Of a stretch of 64,000 nt of DNA, positions 20,310 through 31,320 are shown piece after piece (position 1 is the stretch's first letter; each line of letters starts with the position of its first letter). The position numbers and the translations under genes are program-made. The notes beneath the pieces are model-generated. The model saw only the letters and a list, made by a program, of their open reading frames with translations, searched no databases and was not told where the DNA came from. Source of the stretch: Caprella mutica (taxonomy: Eukaryota; Arthropoda; Malacostraca; Amphipoda; Caprellidae); the NCBI GenBank assembly GCA_947561585.1, contig CANNZV010000934.1, positions 1 through 64,000 on the forward strand, written 5' to 3'.

Positions 20310-20960
20310 CGTCTCTTCTACATATGTTCTACCATCCTAGTGTATGAATATCCACCTGTTTATCCAATGTATTCTGCATTGGAATCATTGCAGTCTAGCT
20401 TGTATACTACATTACATTTATCAATATCTTTTATATACTCTATCCTTGGGTGGTATTTTTTTTATAGTATTAGAAAATTTGTTGCCGAGGAATATATTTC
20501 ATTGTTCTAATATTCTTTTAATTCTTTCATTTGTACCTGCCTCATACGGAGACTTTTCCAAAGCTACATATACTTTGCAAATTTGAGAACAATCTGTTTA
20601 AAACTAATAAAGTTTTCTGAAATCTGATTCAACCCCATTAATTATATCCCAATTCATCCCAAAACTGTCACTAGATTTAAAACTCTACACTGTACTTCTT
20701 TTAATTCTAAGCAGAGTTTAATAATGAATATTTCAAACACTGAATTTTTATTGCGAAAATAATTATAATCTTGCACTCTGTTATAATAAAGGAATACTCT
20801 TTTCATTAAAGAATACTTATTATTATTGCTAATAAATATTGATTAAGAATGTAAAATTCACCTTTAAAAATATTGAATACTAAATTAATTCTCAAAATGA
20901 TATTATACTTCAATATTATATTTTTGTTCAGAATTAATAATTTTCTTCGCGCAACTTTTT
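20310..20960. other. AT-rich intergenic sequence
   Basis: No gene is recognised. Plus-strand frames to 20586 are hydrophobic by virtue of T-richness and carry no domain. Confidence 0.4.
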
Positions 20961-21179
20961 CCAAATATTGTTACAACATCGACAATATTGTTACAACATT
21001 GTGAATATTGTTAAACATTGCCAATATTGTTACAACATTGCCAATATTGTTACAACATTGCCAATATTGTTACAACATTGCCAATATTGTTAAAACATTG
21101 CCAATATTGTTACAACATTGCCAATATTGTTACAACATTACCAATACCATTACAATATTGTGAATATTGTTGCACAATG
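20961..21179. repeat. Minisatellite 7, 20-bp palindromic unit, about 10-11 copies
   Basis: The unit CAATATTGTTACAACATTGC has a 20-bp step. CAATATTGT and ACAACATTG are inverted arms (8 of 9 pairs) around a single T, so each unit is nearly a full palindrome. Both edges are degenerate. Confidence 0.9.
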
Positions 21180-21650
21180 TTTCAATTTTACCGTTCTCAC
21201 CTAGCAAGTTACCTCTATAATAATAACATTTGTTCACACGTATTCTTACTTTGTCCTCACTGTCAGAGATATAATTTGCCTCTAAAATTAGTAACAGCAA
21301 TGAGAAAAATGTTCGGCAAGTTGAGGCGATGGCCCAAGTTTGTGGCAAGTTTTCTCATACTACCAGGGTACCTTATCTGCAGTCAAACCCATTATAAAAC
21401 TTACATGCAACGTACTACGGACATTAATTGCAACAAATAGAGTCACAAATTTATTCTCAAAAGAATGAGTTATAATGACAATATTTCAAGTTATATTTTT
21501 AACAACTTTTAGTTTGATAAAATATTCATGATTGTTTTTGGTAGTAGTTATATTTACTATATGCTTCTTAAAATATATATTATTAACTTTGAATAGAATG
21601 ATGATTGTAATGATTGAAATCAGATACATGCAAATATCTATCTATAGCCA
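21180..21650. other. Intergenic sequence
   Basis: A 72-codon minus-strand frame and the tail of a plus-strand frame overlap here. Neither has a recognisable domain. Confidence 0.4.
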
Positions 21651-21659
21651 TGACTTACA

Positions 21660-22771
21660 TGTACTATCGGAGAAAAGAGTCACTGTGATGATGTACTATC
21701 AGAAAAAAGAGTCACTGTGATGATGTACTATCGGAGAAAAGAGTCACTGTGATGATGTACTATCAGAGAAAAGAGTCACTGTGAAGATGTATTATCAGAG
21801 AAAAGAGTCACTGTGATGATGTACTATCAGAGAAAAGAGTCACTGTGATGATGTACTATCAGATAAAAGAGTAACTGTGAGGATGTACTATCAGAGAAAA
21901 GAGTCACTGTGATGATGTACTATCAGTGAAAAGAGTCACTGTGATGATGTACTATCAGAGAAAAGAGTCACTGTGATGATGTACTATCAGAGAAAAGAGT
22001 CACTGTGATGATGTACTATCAGAGAAAAGAGTCACTGTGATGATGTACTATCAGAGAAAAGAGTCACTGTGATGATGTACTATCAGAGAAAAGAGTCTTT
22101 GTGATGATGTACTATCAGAGAAAAGAGTCACTGTGATGATGTACTATCAGAGAAGAGAGTCACTGTGATGATGTACTATCAGAGAAAAGAGTCACTGTGA
22201 TGATGTACTATCAGAGAAGAGAGTCACTGTGATGATGTACTATCAGAGAAAAGAGTCACTGTGATGATGTACTATCAGTGAAAAGAGTCACTGTGATGAT
22301 TTACTATCGGAGAAAAGAGTCACTGTTATGATGTACCATCAGAGAAAAGAGTCACTGTGATGATGTACTATCAGAGAAAAGAGTCACTGTGATGATGTAG
22401 TATCAGAGAAAAGAGTCACTGTGATGATGTACTATCAGAGAAAAGAGTCACTGTGATGATGTACTATCAGAGAAAAGAGTCACTGTGATGATGTACTATC
22501 AGAGAAAAGAGTCACTGTGATGATGTAGTATCAGAGAAAAGAGTCTCTGCGATGATGTACTATCAGAAAAAAGAGTCTCTGTGGTGATGTACTATCAGAG
22601 AAAAGAGTCACTGTGTTGATGTACTATCAGAGTAAAGAGTCACTGTGATGATGTACTATCTGAGAAAAGAGTCACTGTGATGATGTACTATCGGAAAAAA
22701 GACTCAATGTGATGATGTACTATCAGAGAGAGTCACTGTGATGATGTACTATCAGAGAGAGTCACTATGAT
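21660..22771. repeat. Minisatellite 8, 32-bp unit, about 35 copies
   Basis: Units contain GATGATGTACTATCAGAGAA followed by AAGAGTCACTGT, stepping by 32 bp and highly homogeneous. The last few copies on the right are shortened (AGAGAGAGTC). TCACTGTGA at the unit junction is a small dyad. It is not a CRISPR array, because repeats abut directly with no unique spacers. Confidence 0.93.
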
Positions 22772-23554
22772 GACCCAGACAAATTTGAAATATCTACAAG
22801 CATTACAATTAGTGAAGTTTCTTTTGGGAAATAAAAAAGTAGGTAACTGCAAAAAATCTTCTCAGGTACTTTTTTCTCTGTGTGTAGAATACTAAGCACT
22901 AGAGTTTCTCCAACACTTCCAATTATTACATCAATAAACATAACGGCACAAAAAGATTACAAGTTATTTTAATGCGTGTAGTTACACACTGAATGAGTTT
23001 TTATATGAAGAAACATTTGAAATTTATAACTAAGCATGTTTCTATTTGTAGTTCTTCACATAACATAATGCATATCTGAAGACGGTTTATAGATTGCTTA
23101 TCAGTAAGACGTAAAGAATGTGGGAATGGTTATTTCGTTGATTATCGGCTGTCTTTAGATCAATGTAATCTTCCTAGCGCCTCAATCTCATCAGGAAGCA
23201 GTCTTTGGATTTCTAGAACATGGACAGCTAGATTTCAGAGGCGCGAAGAGCAAACATAACTCAAGATTAAAGACACTCATGCATAAAGCCAGGCTTCATT
23301 CCGTGCCGTCGCTCACTGGAAAAGAATTTGTCCATTCCATGGAAATTAGAGATGATTCCAGAGCGAGAATTTGAGAAGCGAGGAAACAAAATTAGCTTAG
23401 CGTAGCAAAAGAACGGAATTCAAAATTTTAGCTGCGGCTGCATGAGATAGGAACATTAGCTCAGAAAACTGTTAATGTAGCATTTGTGATACTTCAGACG
23501 CAACTACTACGAGAACAGGAAGAGGTATTATGATGTATCTACATCCAGTTAGGT
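22772..23554. other. Intergenic sequence, partly less AT-rich
   Basis: About 23080-23440 has more balanced composition than its neighbours. It contains a plus-strand frame of about 60 codons without ATG, ending TWTARFQRREEQT before TAA. I cannot assign it. It may be an exon or transcript remnant, or chance. Confidence 0.3.
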
Positions 23555-23748
23555 CATGGTATCAACATTCAGTTACTTAATGACATCAACATTCAGTTAC
23601 TTAATGACATCAACATTCAGTTACTTAATGACATCAACATTCAGTTACTTAATGACATCAACATTCAGTTACTTAGTGACATCAACATTCAGTTACTTAG
23701 TGACATCAACATTCAGTTACTCAAAGACATTAACTTTCAGTTAATTCT
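23555..23748. repeat. Minisatellite 9, 24-bp unit, about 8 copies
   Basis: The unit ATCAACATTCAGTTACTTAA plus TGAC repeats at 24-bp steps. Copies are nearly identical, changing AATGAC to AGTGAC on the right and decaying after 23720. The open frame across it is a by-product. Confidence 0.9.
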
Positions 23749-24448
23749 TGTCAGTTTAATTCTCGGCATTAACTTTCATATAATTCATAATTATTGCCCG
23801 AAGTTGTAGTTCTTGCTATAAGAGCTACATATTTCGACCGTAAAACTATAGTTAAATAACTCGTATTGCATAAACGCTATTTGGAAAATAAAAGCGGTTT
23901 CAAATAGAAATGAAGAGATGGAACTAGTAATTATGGAATGAACGACTAGAAAAACTACAACAGAAAATGTTAAAAAAATGTAAGTCATTTCTCGTGATAA
24001 TATGTATTTGTTTAATTCTAAAATAGCACGTTTATTGCATTATTTATTTATTAAGAATTATTGTATCTCTTTTTGAATTTAGTTTGTGGTGTTCTATTTC
24101 AATTTTGCAGATGTATTTCTTATTTTGCTGTGACTTTGACTTTGACAAAGTTTTTTTGGTAAATCTTGATTTGGTTTCTACATGTTGTTAGGTAATTATA
24201 AAATACAATACTACAGTACTACTACTAGTACTACTACTATTAATAATTACCACAAATTTCTATTGTTAGGTTTAATAAAAGGTGAATAAATTTAAGGACA
24301 AATTCAACTATTGCAGTGATGTTACATCGCTAGCTTAATTAATTATTCTAACAATTAAATAACTTTGAAATGTATAGTAAATAAGGAGAATTTTAAATCA
24401 ACTTTATATGTGTATGTTAAATCTATATAATATTTAAATTCTAACTTT
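23749..24448. other. AT-rich intergenic sequence
   Basis: A short TAC/TAG-rich microsatellite lies at about 24215-24240. No gene is seen. Confidence 0.45.
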
Positions 24449-24457
24449 ACTATTAAG

Positions 24458-25849
24458 CGTGGGCGGTAAATTCCACCACGGAAAGTTCCCCGCGGAAAGT
24501 TCCACCAGGAAGATTCCACCGCTGAAGATTCCACCGACGTTAAATGCAAGATGTGGAAAATTCCACTGCAGAAGATTCCACCATTTTGAAAAAATATACA
24601 AATAAAGAGTATAAATAAACAGTTTATTTTAAAATGTATTTCTAAGTTTGGGTAATTGATAATTATTAATAAATAAAACAATTAATAATCCATCATTATG
24701 GGCATTAAATATTTTAATAGTGACAGACTATGACGCTGGTATTGGAACACCAACCTTTGGCAACACTGATTTATTTAGCTTTTTGAATCTATCAACAGAA
24801 ACACTAAAGTTCAGATTTTAATATTTGATACAAAAATAAATTTTGTTATGTTTCATTATTGAAAAGGTTAATATTAAGCAGCAACATGACAAGCATGTTT
24901 TTAATGTCTAATTCTTTAGATTCATTTTGAAACAGAGACCTGCAGAACCGCATTTATATTAAGATGTTACATATCAAAAGAGACTCTGTTTATATTTAAA
25001 ATATTTATATATTTTATGTGAGTTTCGAATTTATGATTTTTATTCGTATGTCTGTGGCTTCAGGTCGAAGCTAGTGAATGTACCGCAATTTACCTGCTTA
25101 ACTCTATTTTCAAAATTTAGTTGAAACACATTATATTTAAATTTTATTTCGTAATAGTTTCAAAAGACATCATTAAACAGCTACAGAAAGTTTCAGCTTT
25201 GTAATTTTTTCTTTTTATATTAAAATATATAGATACTAATCAAACATTTTATTTCAGTACGTGTCAAATTCAATAATTCCACTTTTTATCGTCGCTGATT
25301 TAAATTGAAATATATTTGGCACATTTAAAAACTTGGGTGATAGATAATATATATAAAATACAATTTATGTTACAAACAAAATATTATCCTTAATTTCAGT
25401 TTCAACATATATATGTTTATAGGAGAATCAAATGGAATCTAAATTGTTGGTCACTGGGGCAGTGGAACTTCATTGTTGAATTTCTTCGATTTAAATTTAA
25501 TTAAAAATTTAATTGATTCATATTTAAAAGATCGTTTGATCTGTATATTATTTCGTATGTTCACCTTAGCTTATCTCGTAGTTCTTGACTTAACATAACA
25601 TATTCTTATAATTATTTAAATTTCTAACTAATGAAATGTTGTTCTGTTACCACCAAAAAAAATTTCTTTTAATCAGTTAATATTAAATGTTATACCTTCT
25701 GTAAATGAAATCCAATATTATGCTGTGGAATCTTCCGTGGTGGAATTTTCCGGCGGTGGAATATTCCGTGGTGGATCTTACCAGCAGTGGAACTTACCTG
25801 GTGGAACTTTCTGTGGTGGAATTTTCCGCGGGGGAATTTACCTAGAACC
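24458..25849. mobile_element. Foldback-type element 3 (GGTGGAATTTTCC repeats)
   Basis: About 1,392 bp. The left end CGTGGGCGGTAAATTCCACC continues as GGAAAGTTCCACC-type units to about 24590. The right end (about 25725-25849) holds inverted GGTGGAATTTTCC units and reads inward as GGTTCTAGGTAAATTCC. CTATTAAG occurs on both sides (24450-24457 and 25850-25857). A ninth outer base differs (A versus C), so the duplication is 8 perfect bases or 9 with one mismatch. The interior is AT-rich with no significant frame. End sequences align with elements 1 and 2. Confidence 0.78.
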
Positions 25850-25857
25850 CTATTAAG

Positions 25858-27180
25858 ATGTTCTCATATGTGTCTGACTAGTAAGTAATATTATGTATTC
25901 GGCAATTAAATCGATGGAGTACAATAGTCAGAAAACATGTTTCTATTTATGTTTCTTATTCACAAACATTCGAAGTAAACCCAGAGAGAAATCCTTAATT
26001 TTTCACAAACATCAACCGAAGTTGTTTTCAAAACAAGTAAAAGCTATTAAGGCTTTACAACAAGAAAATTTACTATTTCAATTCATTAATTCTCAATTGT
26101 ATACAAAACAGCATTCTCATTAATTCTCCAATATATACAAAACTGGTAAAATCGTGAATGTCTTCAGAGGTTATTACTCTATAGTCAGAGTTGCTTATGC
26201 GTTTAGCCCCTATTTATAAAAGAAAGTAACTGCAAACTTATAATCACACTGCCATTCTTATCGGGCTAGTAACACGTATTGCAAATTTTTCTAAATCAAT
26301 TATTTAATCTTACAATGCTGATTTGTTCAATGAAATTGTTATTATCATTATATTGTTATTATTATTATATTATTAATATCATTATATTGTTATTATCATC
26401 ATATTGTTATTATTTCATTTTCAAATGCGCCCAGGAAACAGAAACAAGTGTGTATTTTTTCTAACTAAATAATTTAATTTTAAAAGTCAGTAACTATGAT
26501 ACCATTTTATTTTATCAATTTATTTCCATTATTTTCAAATGCGCCCAGCAAACAGAAAAGATCCTCAATTTATTATTACTATGTAGTACAGTACCTGTTA
26601 TTGAATCTAAATTATATTTGAATGCAAGTATGTATTATGGATACATATATTCTGATTAAACAAAAAAAATCTCAAAACCAATACATATATTTTTTTCCAA
26701 ATAATTATTAGTGTCAATTAATATTGTAGCCCGTAGTCATGATACTGCCACAAATGATTCTTTTTTTCCTTTTGATGTGTGTTTCGATAAAAGTGTGACA
26801 CACGGACGGACGCAGCTCTTATTATAGTATAGATGATGTGTTAGATAAGTAGTTTTTAGTTTAACTTTTCATTAATTTTTACTTACTTTAAATTTACTAT
26901 AAAGACTGTAATAATATTTTTACATAATTTATGTTATATCAAATGTTCTATAACGTTCATTTTTAATTGTCAATTTCTAATATTTTACAGGTTTCTTCTC
27001 TCCTACTCACAACACTCTACTCTTACACACACAAAGTTGTTATAATTCATGTAACCTCTTATTCTCGTGAACATACTTTAGTGTTGGCAAAATCTTTAAT
27101 TTACCTACTGACCTTAATATCAATGCAAACTATTCTAATAGTGTGTCATAACCAAAGAGTATACATATATGATTGCAGTG
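25858..27180. other. AT-rich intergenic sequence with small repeats
   Basis: An imperfect ATT microsatellite lies at about 26338-26417. A segment TTTTCAAATGCGCCCAG with AAACAGAAA occurs twice (about 26419 and 26533, offset 114 bp). At 26780-26836 the text GTGTGACACACGGACGGACG then TTATTATAGTATAGAT resembles 3' ends of insect interspersed repeats, with no matching start found. Frames at 25893-26123, 26279-26464 and 26967-27233 have no domain. Confidence 0.4.
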
Positions 27181-27182
27181 AT

Positions 27183-27365
27183 GCAGAGCGGTATTGCGCG
27201 CCCAATTTCTTCAGTGTCCATAGCATAGAGTAATGATATTATACACTAGAGAGAGTGAGTGTTTCAGCGATTGCAGGACGCTGAGTCGGAGGGTCCAAAA
27301 CCTTAGTAGCTATAATGACGTAGTGAGGAGAGGTATGCTGCACAGCTCGCTCCGCTTTGAGTATA
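27183..27365 (+). repeat. Dispersed repeat family D, copy 1
   Basis: Shares several blocks with 28318-28456: CCCAATTTCTTCAGTGTCC versus CCCAATATTTCTCCAGTGCC, the identical stretch GCACAGCTCGCTCCG, and a following TATATGATTTGC versus TATATAATTTGC. Blocks are in a partly different order. I cannot tell a SINE from a low-copy duplicated fragment. Confidence 0.45.
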
Positions 27366-27723
27366 TGATTTGCGAGGGTTTTACTGCTCTCTCTTGACAT
27401 CTATCTTTATTCACAACTATACCCATATCAAATATCGTCATGGCTTGCTCTAATGAATGTTATCTGATTAATTATAAGATGTAAACACTTCAATCGCAAG
27501 ATGTTATGAGTGACTAACCCACGCGCTATATTATTTAAATATAGGTAGCGGTAACTTTGAACATCTTCAAATTGATATACCTATATTAAACTCTGTTAAT
27601 AATAATAATATATGATGATTATAATAATGTTACCCACTAGTGTTTTCCTTACAATAACACACGTTATATATTTTTACCTCTTTTGAAATCGAAACTATAT
27701 TGGAAAATGAATTTTTACATCTG

Positions 27724-27910
27724 GGGAAACTTACGAATTATCGGTCAGTTTCATATCTTCGGTCATATAAGATAAAACTATATTGCAATTGTTATTTAGG
27801 TAAATTCTATTTTAGTTGGTATCTACAATAAAATTTAAATAACAATTGTAATATCGTTTTTTCTTATATGACCGAAGATATGAAACTAACCGATAATTCG
27901 TAATTCACCC
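27724..27910. mobile_element. MITE family A, copy 4 (best preserved)
   Basis: About 187 bp. The left arm is GGGAAACTTACGAATTATCG, then GTCAGTTTCATATCTTCGGT and CATATAAGATAAAAC. The right arm is almost its exact complement, ending CCGATAATTCGTAATTCACC then C. TA follows the right end, and the left flank has TG where TA is expected. The arms fold over more than 50 bp and there is no coding capacity. It is the reference copy for the family. Confidence 0.8.
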
Positions 27911-27912
27911 TA

Positions 27913-28317
27913 CAGTATACTTAAATAATGGTAACGGGAGTCAAATTAAAGCTATTATGTTATGCACAAATGTTGCATTTCTACTATATTAATGATAATA
28001 AGTTAGGTATTCAAATAATAATTAGGTGTTAATACAAATTATGCATTGTGAGAAAAATGTCAAAGTTCCGTAAGAGCAACTCACTATGAGTATATATTTA
28101 AAACTATTCTGCTGTGTGATGTCATGCGATATAATATTCATTAATTATTAAATTCATTAAAAATTTGTTTTCAGTGCAAAATTATAATACTTCACAAGAA
28201 TTTCAGCTGCAAAAATTGTATGAAAACATCATAAAAAAGTTTTGTCTCGCGACCGCTCATTATAGCACTCCCTCCCCTCATCATGTCATGATAAGAACTG
28301 AACCAAAGAGTTTTCAT
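27913..28317. other. AT-rich intergenic sequence
   Basis: A 66-codon frame at 28165-28365 has no recognisable domain. Confidence 0.4.
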
Positions 28318-28456
28318 ATTATACTAGAGACAGCGAGCTGTTCAGTGATACCAGGACGGTCTTAAAATGGATTTTGCACCCAATATTTCTCCAGTGCCCA
28401 GAGTGACGCATTAGGAGAGGGGTGTGGCACAGCTCGCTCCGTCAGGTGTATATAAT
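28318..28456 (+). repeat. Dispersed repeat family D, copy 2
   Basis: Related to 27183-27365 through TATTATACTAGAGACAGCGAG (versus TATTATACACTAGAGAGAG), GCACAGCTCGCTCCG and neighbouring blocks. Confidence 0.45.
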
Positions 28457-28785
28457 TTGCAATGATGATTAATTATAATAATATTGTTTTAAATTTATTG
28501 GGAACAATTCTTAAAGTTTTCAAACACATTTATTTATCATTTTGAATTTATTTCAATGTGGTATCATGATTACAAAAGAGAGGGATAAAAATTATTCAAA
28601 ATGAACATTAAGAGAAATAAATTATCTTCAAAATGCAGTTTAAGATATTTCAAGAATATCTTTTGTACCTATTCTACCACATGCTGAGAGAAAAATCCAG
28701 CACCTCCTGTAATTACATAGAGTTAATATTATAGAGTCATAGACGTAATATTATACACAGCAGTCACGTGACCCCAAAATAGAGT

Positions 28786-28925
28786 GCACCCAAAGCGTCC
28801 TAAGATGAGTTTAAATGTTGCCACTGGCTCACCACTTGAACTGAACCCATAGGGCGCACCAAAGCGTCCTGCCAAGATGAATTAAAATGAAAGCGAGTGG
28901 CTCACCACTTGGCCGTAACACTTGA
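28786..28925. repeat. Two-copy direct repeat, 70-bp step
   Basis: GCACCCAAAGCGTCCT, AAGATGAGTTTAAATG and TGGCTCACCACTTG in the first copy recur as GCACCAAAGCGTCCT, AAGATGAATTAAAATG and TGGCTCACCACTTG 70 bp later. It is less AT-rich than its surroundings and has no open frame of note. Confidence 0.75.
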
Positions 28926-29280
28926 TCACGCTACACTATAAATCCAGACTCTATAGTCATCGCTGTGTTACATCAGAGGTTTATTTCCCTCTTCTAATTT
29001 ATGCTAATTTATAGACCAAATTTTTTTTATCCATTGATTTTCTCTCCACTCTTCCACTCTCTCTTTCTCTTCACTCTTAATCTAAATACATTGTTCTTAC
29101 AATTCCTTTATATAATAGTTACATTCTAAATACTGGGTGAATGTAGGAATAATTAATAATTTCTAATTCTAAAAATCTTAATTCTAATGTTTTCTGAGTA
29201 TTGTCTAAAATTTTCATTTCCTAAATTGTATAAAAAAATATATACATCAGAATGAGTTTAATTTAGTAATTCATAATATA
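28926..29280. other. AT-rich intergenic sequence with pyrimidine-rich patch
   Basis: A CT-rich stretch lies at about 29038-29082. No gene is seen. Confidence 0.4.
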
Positions 29281-29281
29281 A

Positions 29282-29816
29282 CTAGATTACGTGCTCTCGG
29301 TAGAGCGTATATTTTCGCCGCCGCTTTGACCCGTTATCACCCAAAATCTGATAAACTGGTGACTGGATAATGGACAATTGTCCCACCAAATTCCATGCAA
29401 TATGGTCAAGGTCAGTTATTTATAATCTTCCCATAAATAACTCGATCGCTCCCAAAATTCTACTAGATGGTTCTTGGAAATTGAACAATCGTCTCATCAA
29501 ATTTCGGACAATTTGGTTTAATACTTTTTGAGTTATTGAGTTATAAATGGCCTTGACATTGATCTTTGACCTTTGACCTGATCGATCCGAAAATCTAACA
29601 AAATGGATCCTGTATAATGACCAATCGTCCCACCAAGTTTCAAGCAATATGGCTCAATACTTTTTGAGTTATAAATAACCTTGACCTTTGACCGGGTGGC
29701 TCCCAACTCCAGGCAATTTGGTTGAACACTTTTTCAGTTATGTGAATAACAAGATGATAAATAAATAAATAAATGCCAGGTAAAATATAACCTTCCGCAA
29801 ATTTGCGATGGTAATT
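29282..29816 (-). mobile_element. Helitron-like repeat family B, copy 3 (near full length)
   Basis: On the minus strand it runs from near TACCATCGCAAATTTGCGG (29816 side), through an (ATTT)n run and three to four modules of about 115 bp, to a GCTCTACCGAGAGC hairpin. ACGTAAT and CTAG follow, with a flanking T. Copies 2 and 3 agree at both ends. The 75-codon minus frame inside (29420-29647) is repeat-derived. Confidence 0.62.
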
Positions 29817-29910
29817 ACTTTACTTCATATATATTATTATAGCAAACACACTATTTGAGCATTGTAACCTCTATAAATATATAATGTGGTTTGTATAACA
29901 TTTTTATATA

Positions 29911-30352
29911 ATGATATCTGTGAGTAATCATATTTCTAAGTAATGATCTTTGTAAGTAATTATCTCTGTAATTAAGTAATTATCTCTGTAATTAAGTAAT
30001 GATCTCTGTAATTAAGTGATGATCTCTGTAATTAAGTGATGATCTCTGTAATTAAGTGATGATCTCTGTAATTAAGTGATGATCTCTGTAATTGAGTAAT
30101 GATCTCTGTAATTAAGTAATGATCTCTGTAATTAAGTGATGATCTCTGTAATTAAGTGATGATCTCTGTAATTAAGTGATGATCTCTGTAATTGAGTAAT
30201 GATCTTTGTAATTAAGTGATGATCTCTGTAATTAAGTGATGATCTCTGTAATTGAGTAATGATCTTTGTAATTAAGTGATGATCTCTGTAATTGAGTAAT
30301 GATCTTTGTAATTAAGTGATGATCTCTGTAATTGAGTAATGATCTTTGAAAG
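29911..30352. repeat. Minisatellite 10, 20-bp unit, about 21 copies
   Basis: The unit GATCTCTGTAATTAAGTGAT has an exact 20-bp step. Variants (AAGTGAT, AAGTAAT, GAGTAAT and CTTTGTAA) are arranged in recurring 40- to 60-bp groups on the right half, a small higher-order pattern. Confidence 0.92.
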
Positions 30353-30529
30353 GTTTAATTATTTTGAATATTGTCAAATGATGCAGGGACAGAAATATGG
30401 TAGATATAACTTAATTTCATATAATAAGTTAATGAATTAGAAAATTTAGCACAATTATAGCTTTAATTTTTCTTAATTTGTTGTTTCGATTGCTTTATTA
30501 TAAATAGTTACTTTCTCTCGAAAAGACGT
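30353..30529. other. AT-rich intergenic sequence
   Basis: Nothing is recognised. Confidence 0.4.
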
Positions 30530-30699
30530 CCTATTGCAAGGTATAGATGTACCCGCGCAAAAAATGGATATTCCCAAAACATTCTCGGAATATTCCCAAG
30601 GAATATTCCATGATGATAATTTTTCGATATTCAGGGAATGCAGTTTTTTGACACTTTTATGGAATAGTCCCATAAATCACAAGGGAAACTCAAGGGAAT

Positions 30700-31320
30700 C
30701 GCAGAGATGAATCTCAATGGAATAATGAAGGAATACCAATGGAATAAGACATTAAAGTAAGAGGGAATATTGAAGGAATACCTATGGAAGAGGACATCTA
30801 AAGGAAGAGGGAATATTGAAGGAATTCCTATGGAAGAAGACATCTAAAGGAAGAGGGAATATTGAAGGAATACCTATGGAATAAGACATCTAAAGGAAGA
30901 GGGAATATTGAAGGAATACCTATGGAATAAGACATCTAAATGAGGAGAGAATATTGAAGGAATACCTATGGAAGAGGACATCTAAAGGAAGAGGGAATAT
31001 TGAAGGAATACATATGGAATAGGACATCTAAAGGAAGAGGGAATATTGAAGGAATACCTATGGAATAAGACATCTAAATGAGAAGGGAATATTGAAGGAA
31101 TACATATGGAAGAGGACATCTTAAGGAAGAGGGAATATTGAAGGAATACCAATGGAATAAGGCATCTAAATGAGGAGGGCATATTGAAGGAATGCATATG
31201 GAATAAGACAACTAAAGGAAGAGGGAATATTGAAGGGATATCTTTTGAATGAGTCATCCAAAGAAAGAGGGAATATTGAAGAAGTACCAATGGAATAAGA
31301 CATCCAAAATAAGAGGGATC
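30700..31320. repeat. Minisatellite 11, 46-bp unit, about 13 copies
   Basis: Units contain GACATCTAAAGGAAGAGGGA, ATATTGAAGG and AATACCTATGGAATAA with an exact 46-bp step in the central part. The left edge (30560-30700) has free GGAATATTCC motifs before the unit crystallises. Minus-strand open frames across it are by-products. Confidence 0.9.

Noticed and set aside
21660..22771. Possible CRISPR array (32-bp repeats, about 35 copies)
   Set aside because: Repeats abut directly without unique spacers, there are no cas genes, and the context is eukaryotic transposon-rich DNA. It is a minisatellite.
23556..23744. 62-codon STFSYLMT-repeat frame
   Set aside because: It is a translation of the 24-bp minisatellite.
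28786..28925. tRNA or SINE with tRNA head
   Set aside because: No recognisable A or B box (no GGTTCGA-type motif) and no cloverleaf-like pairing are visible in the 70-bp repeats.
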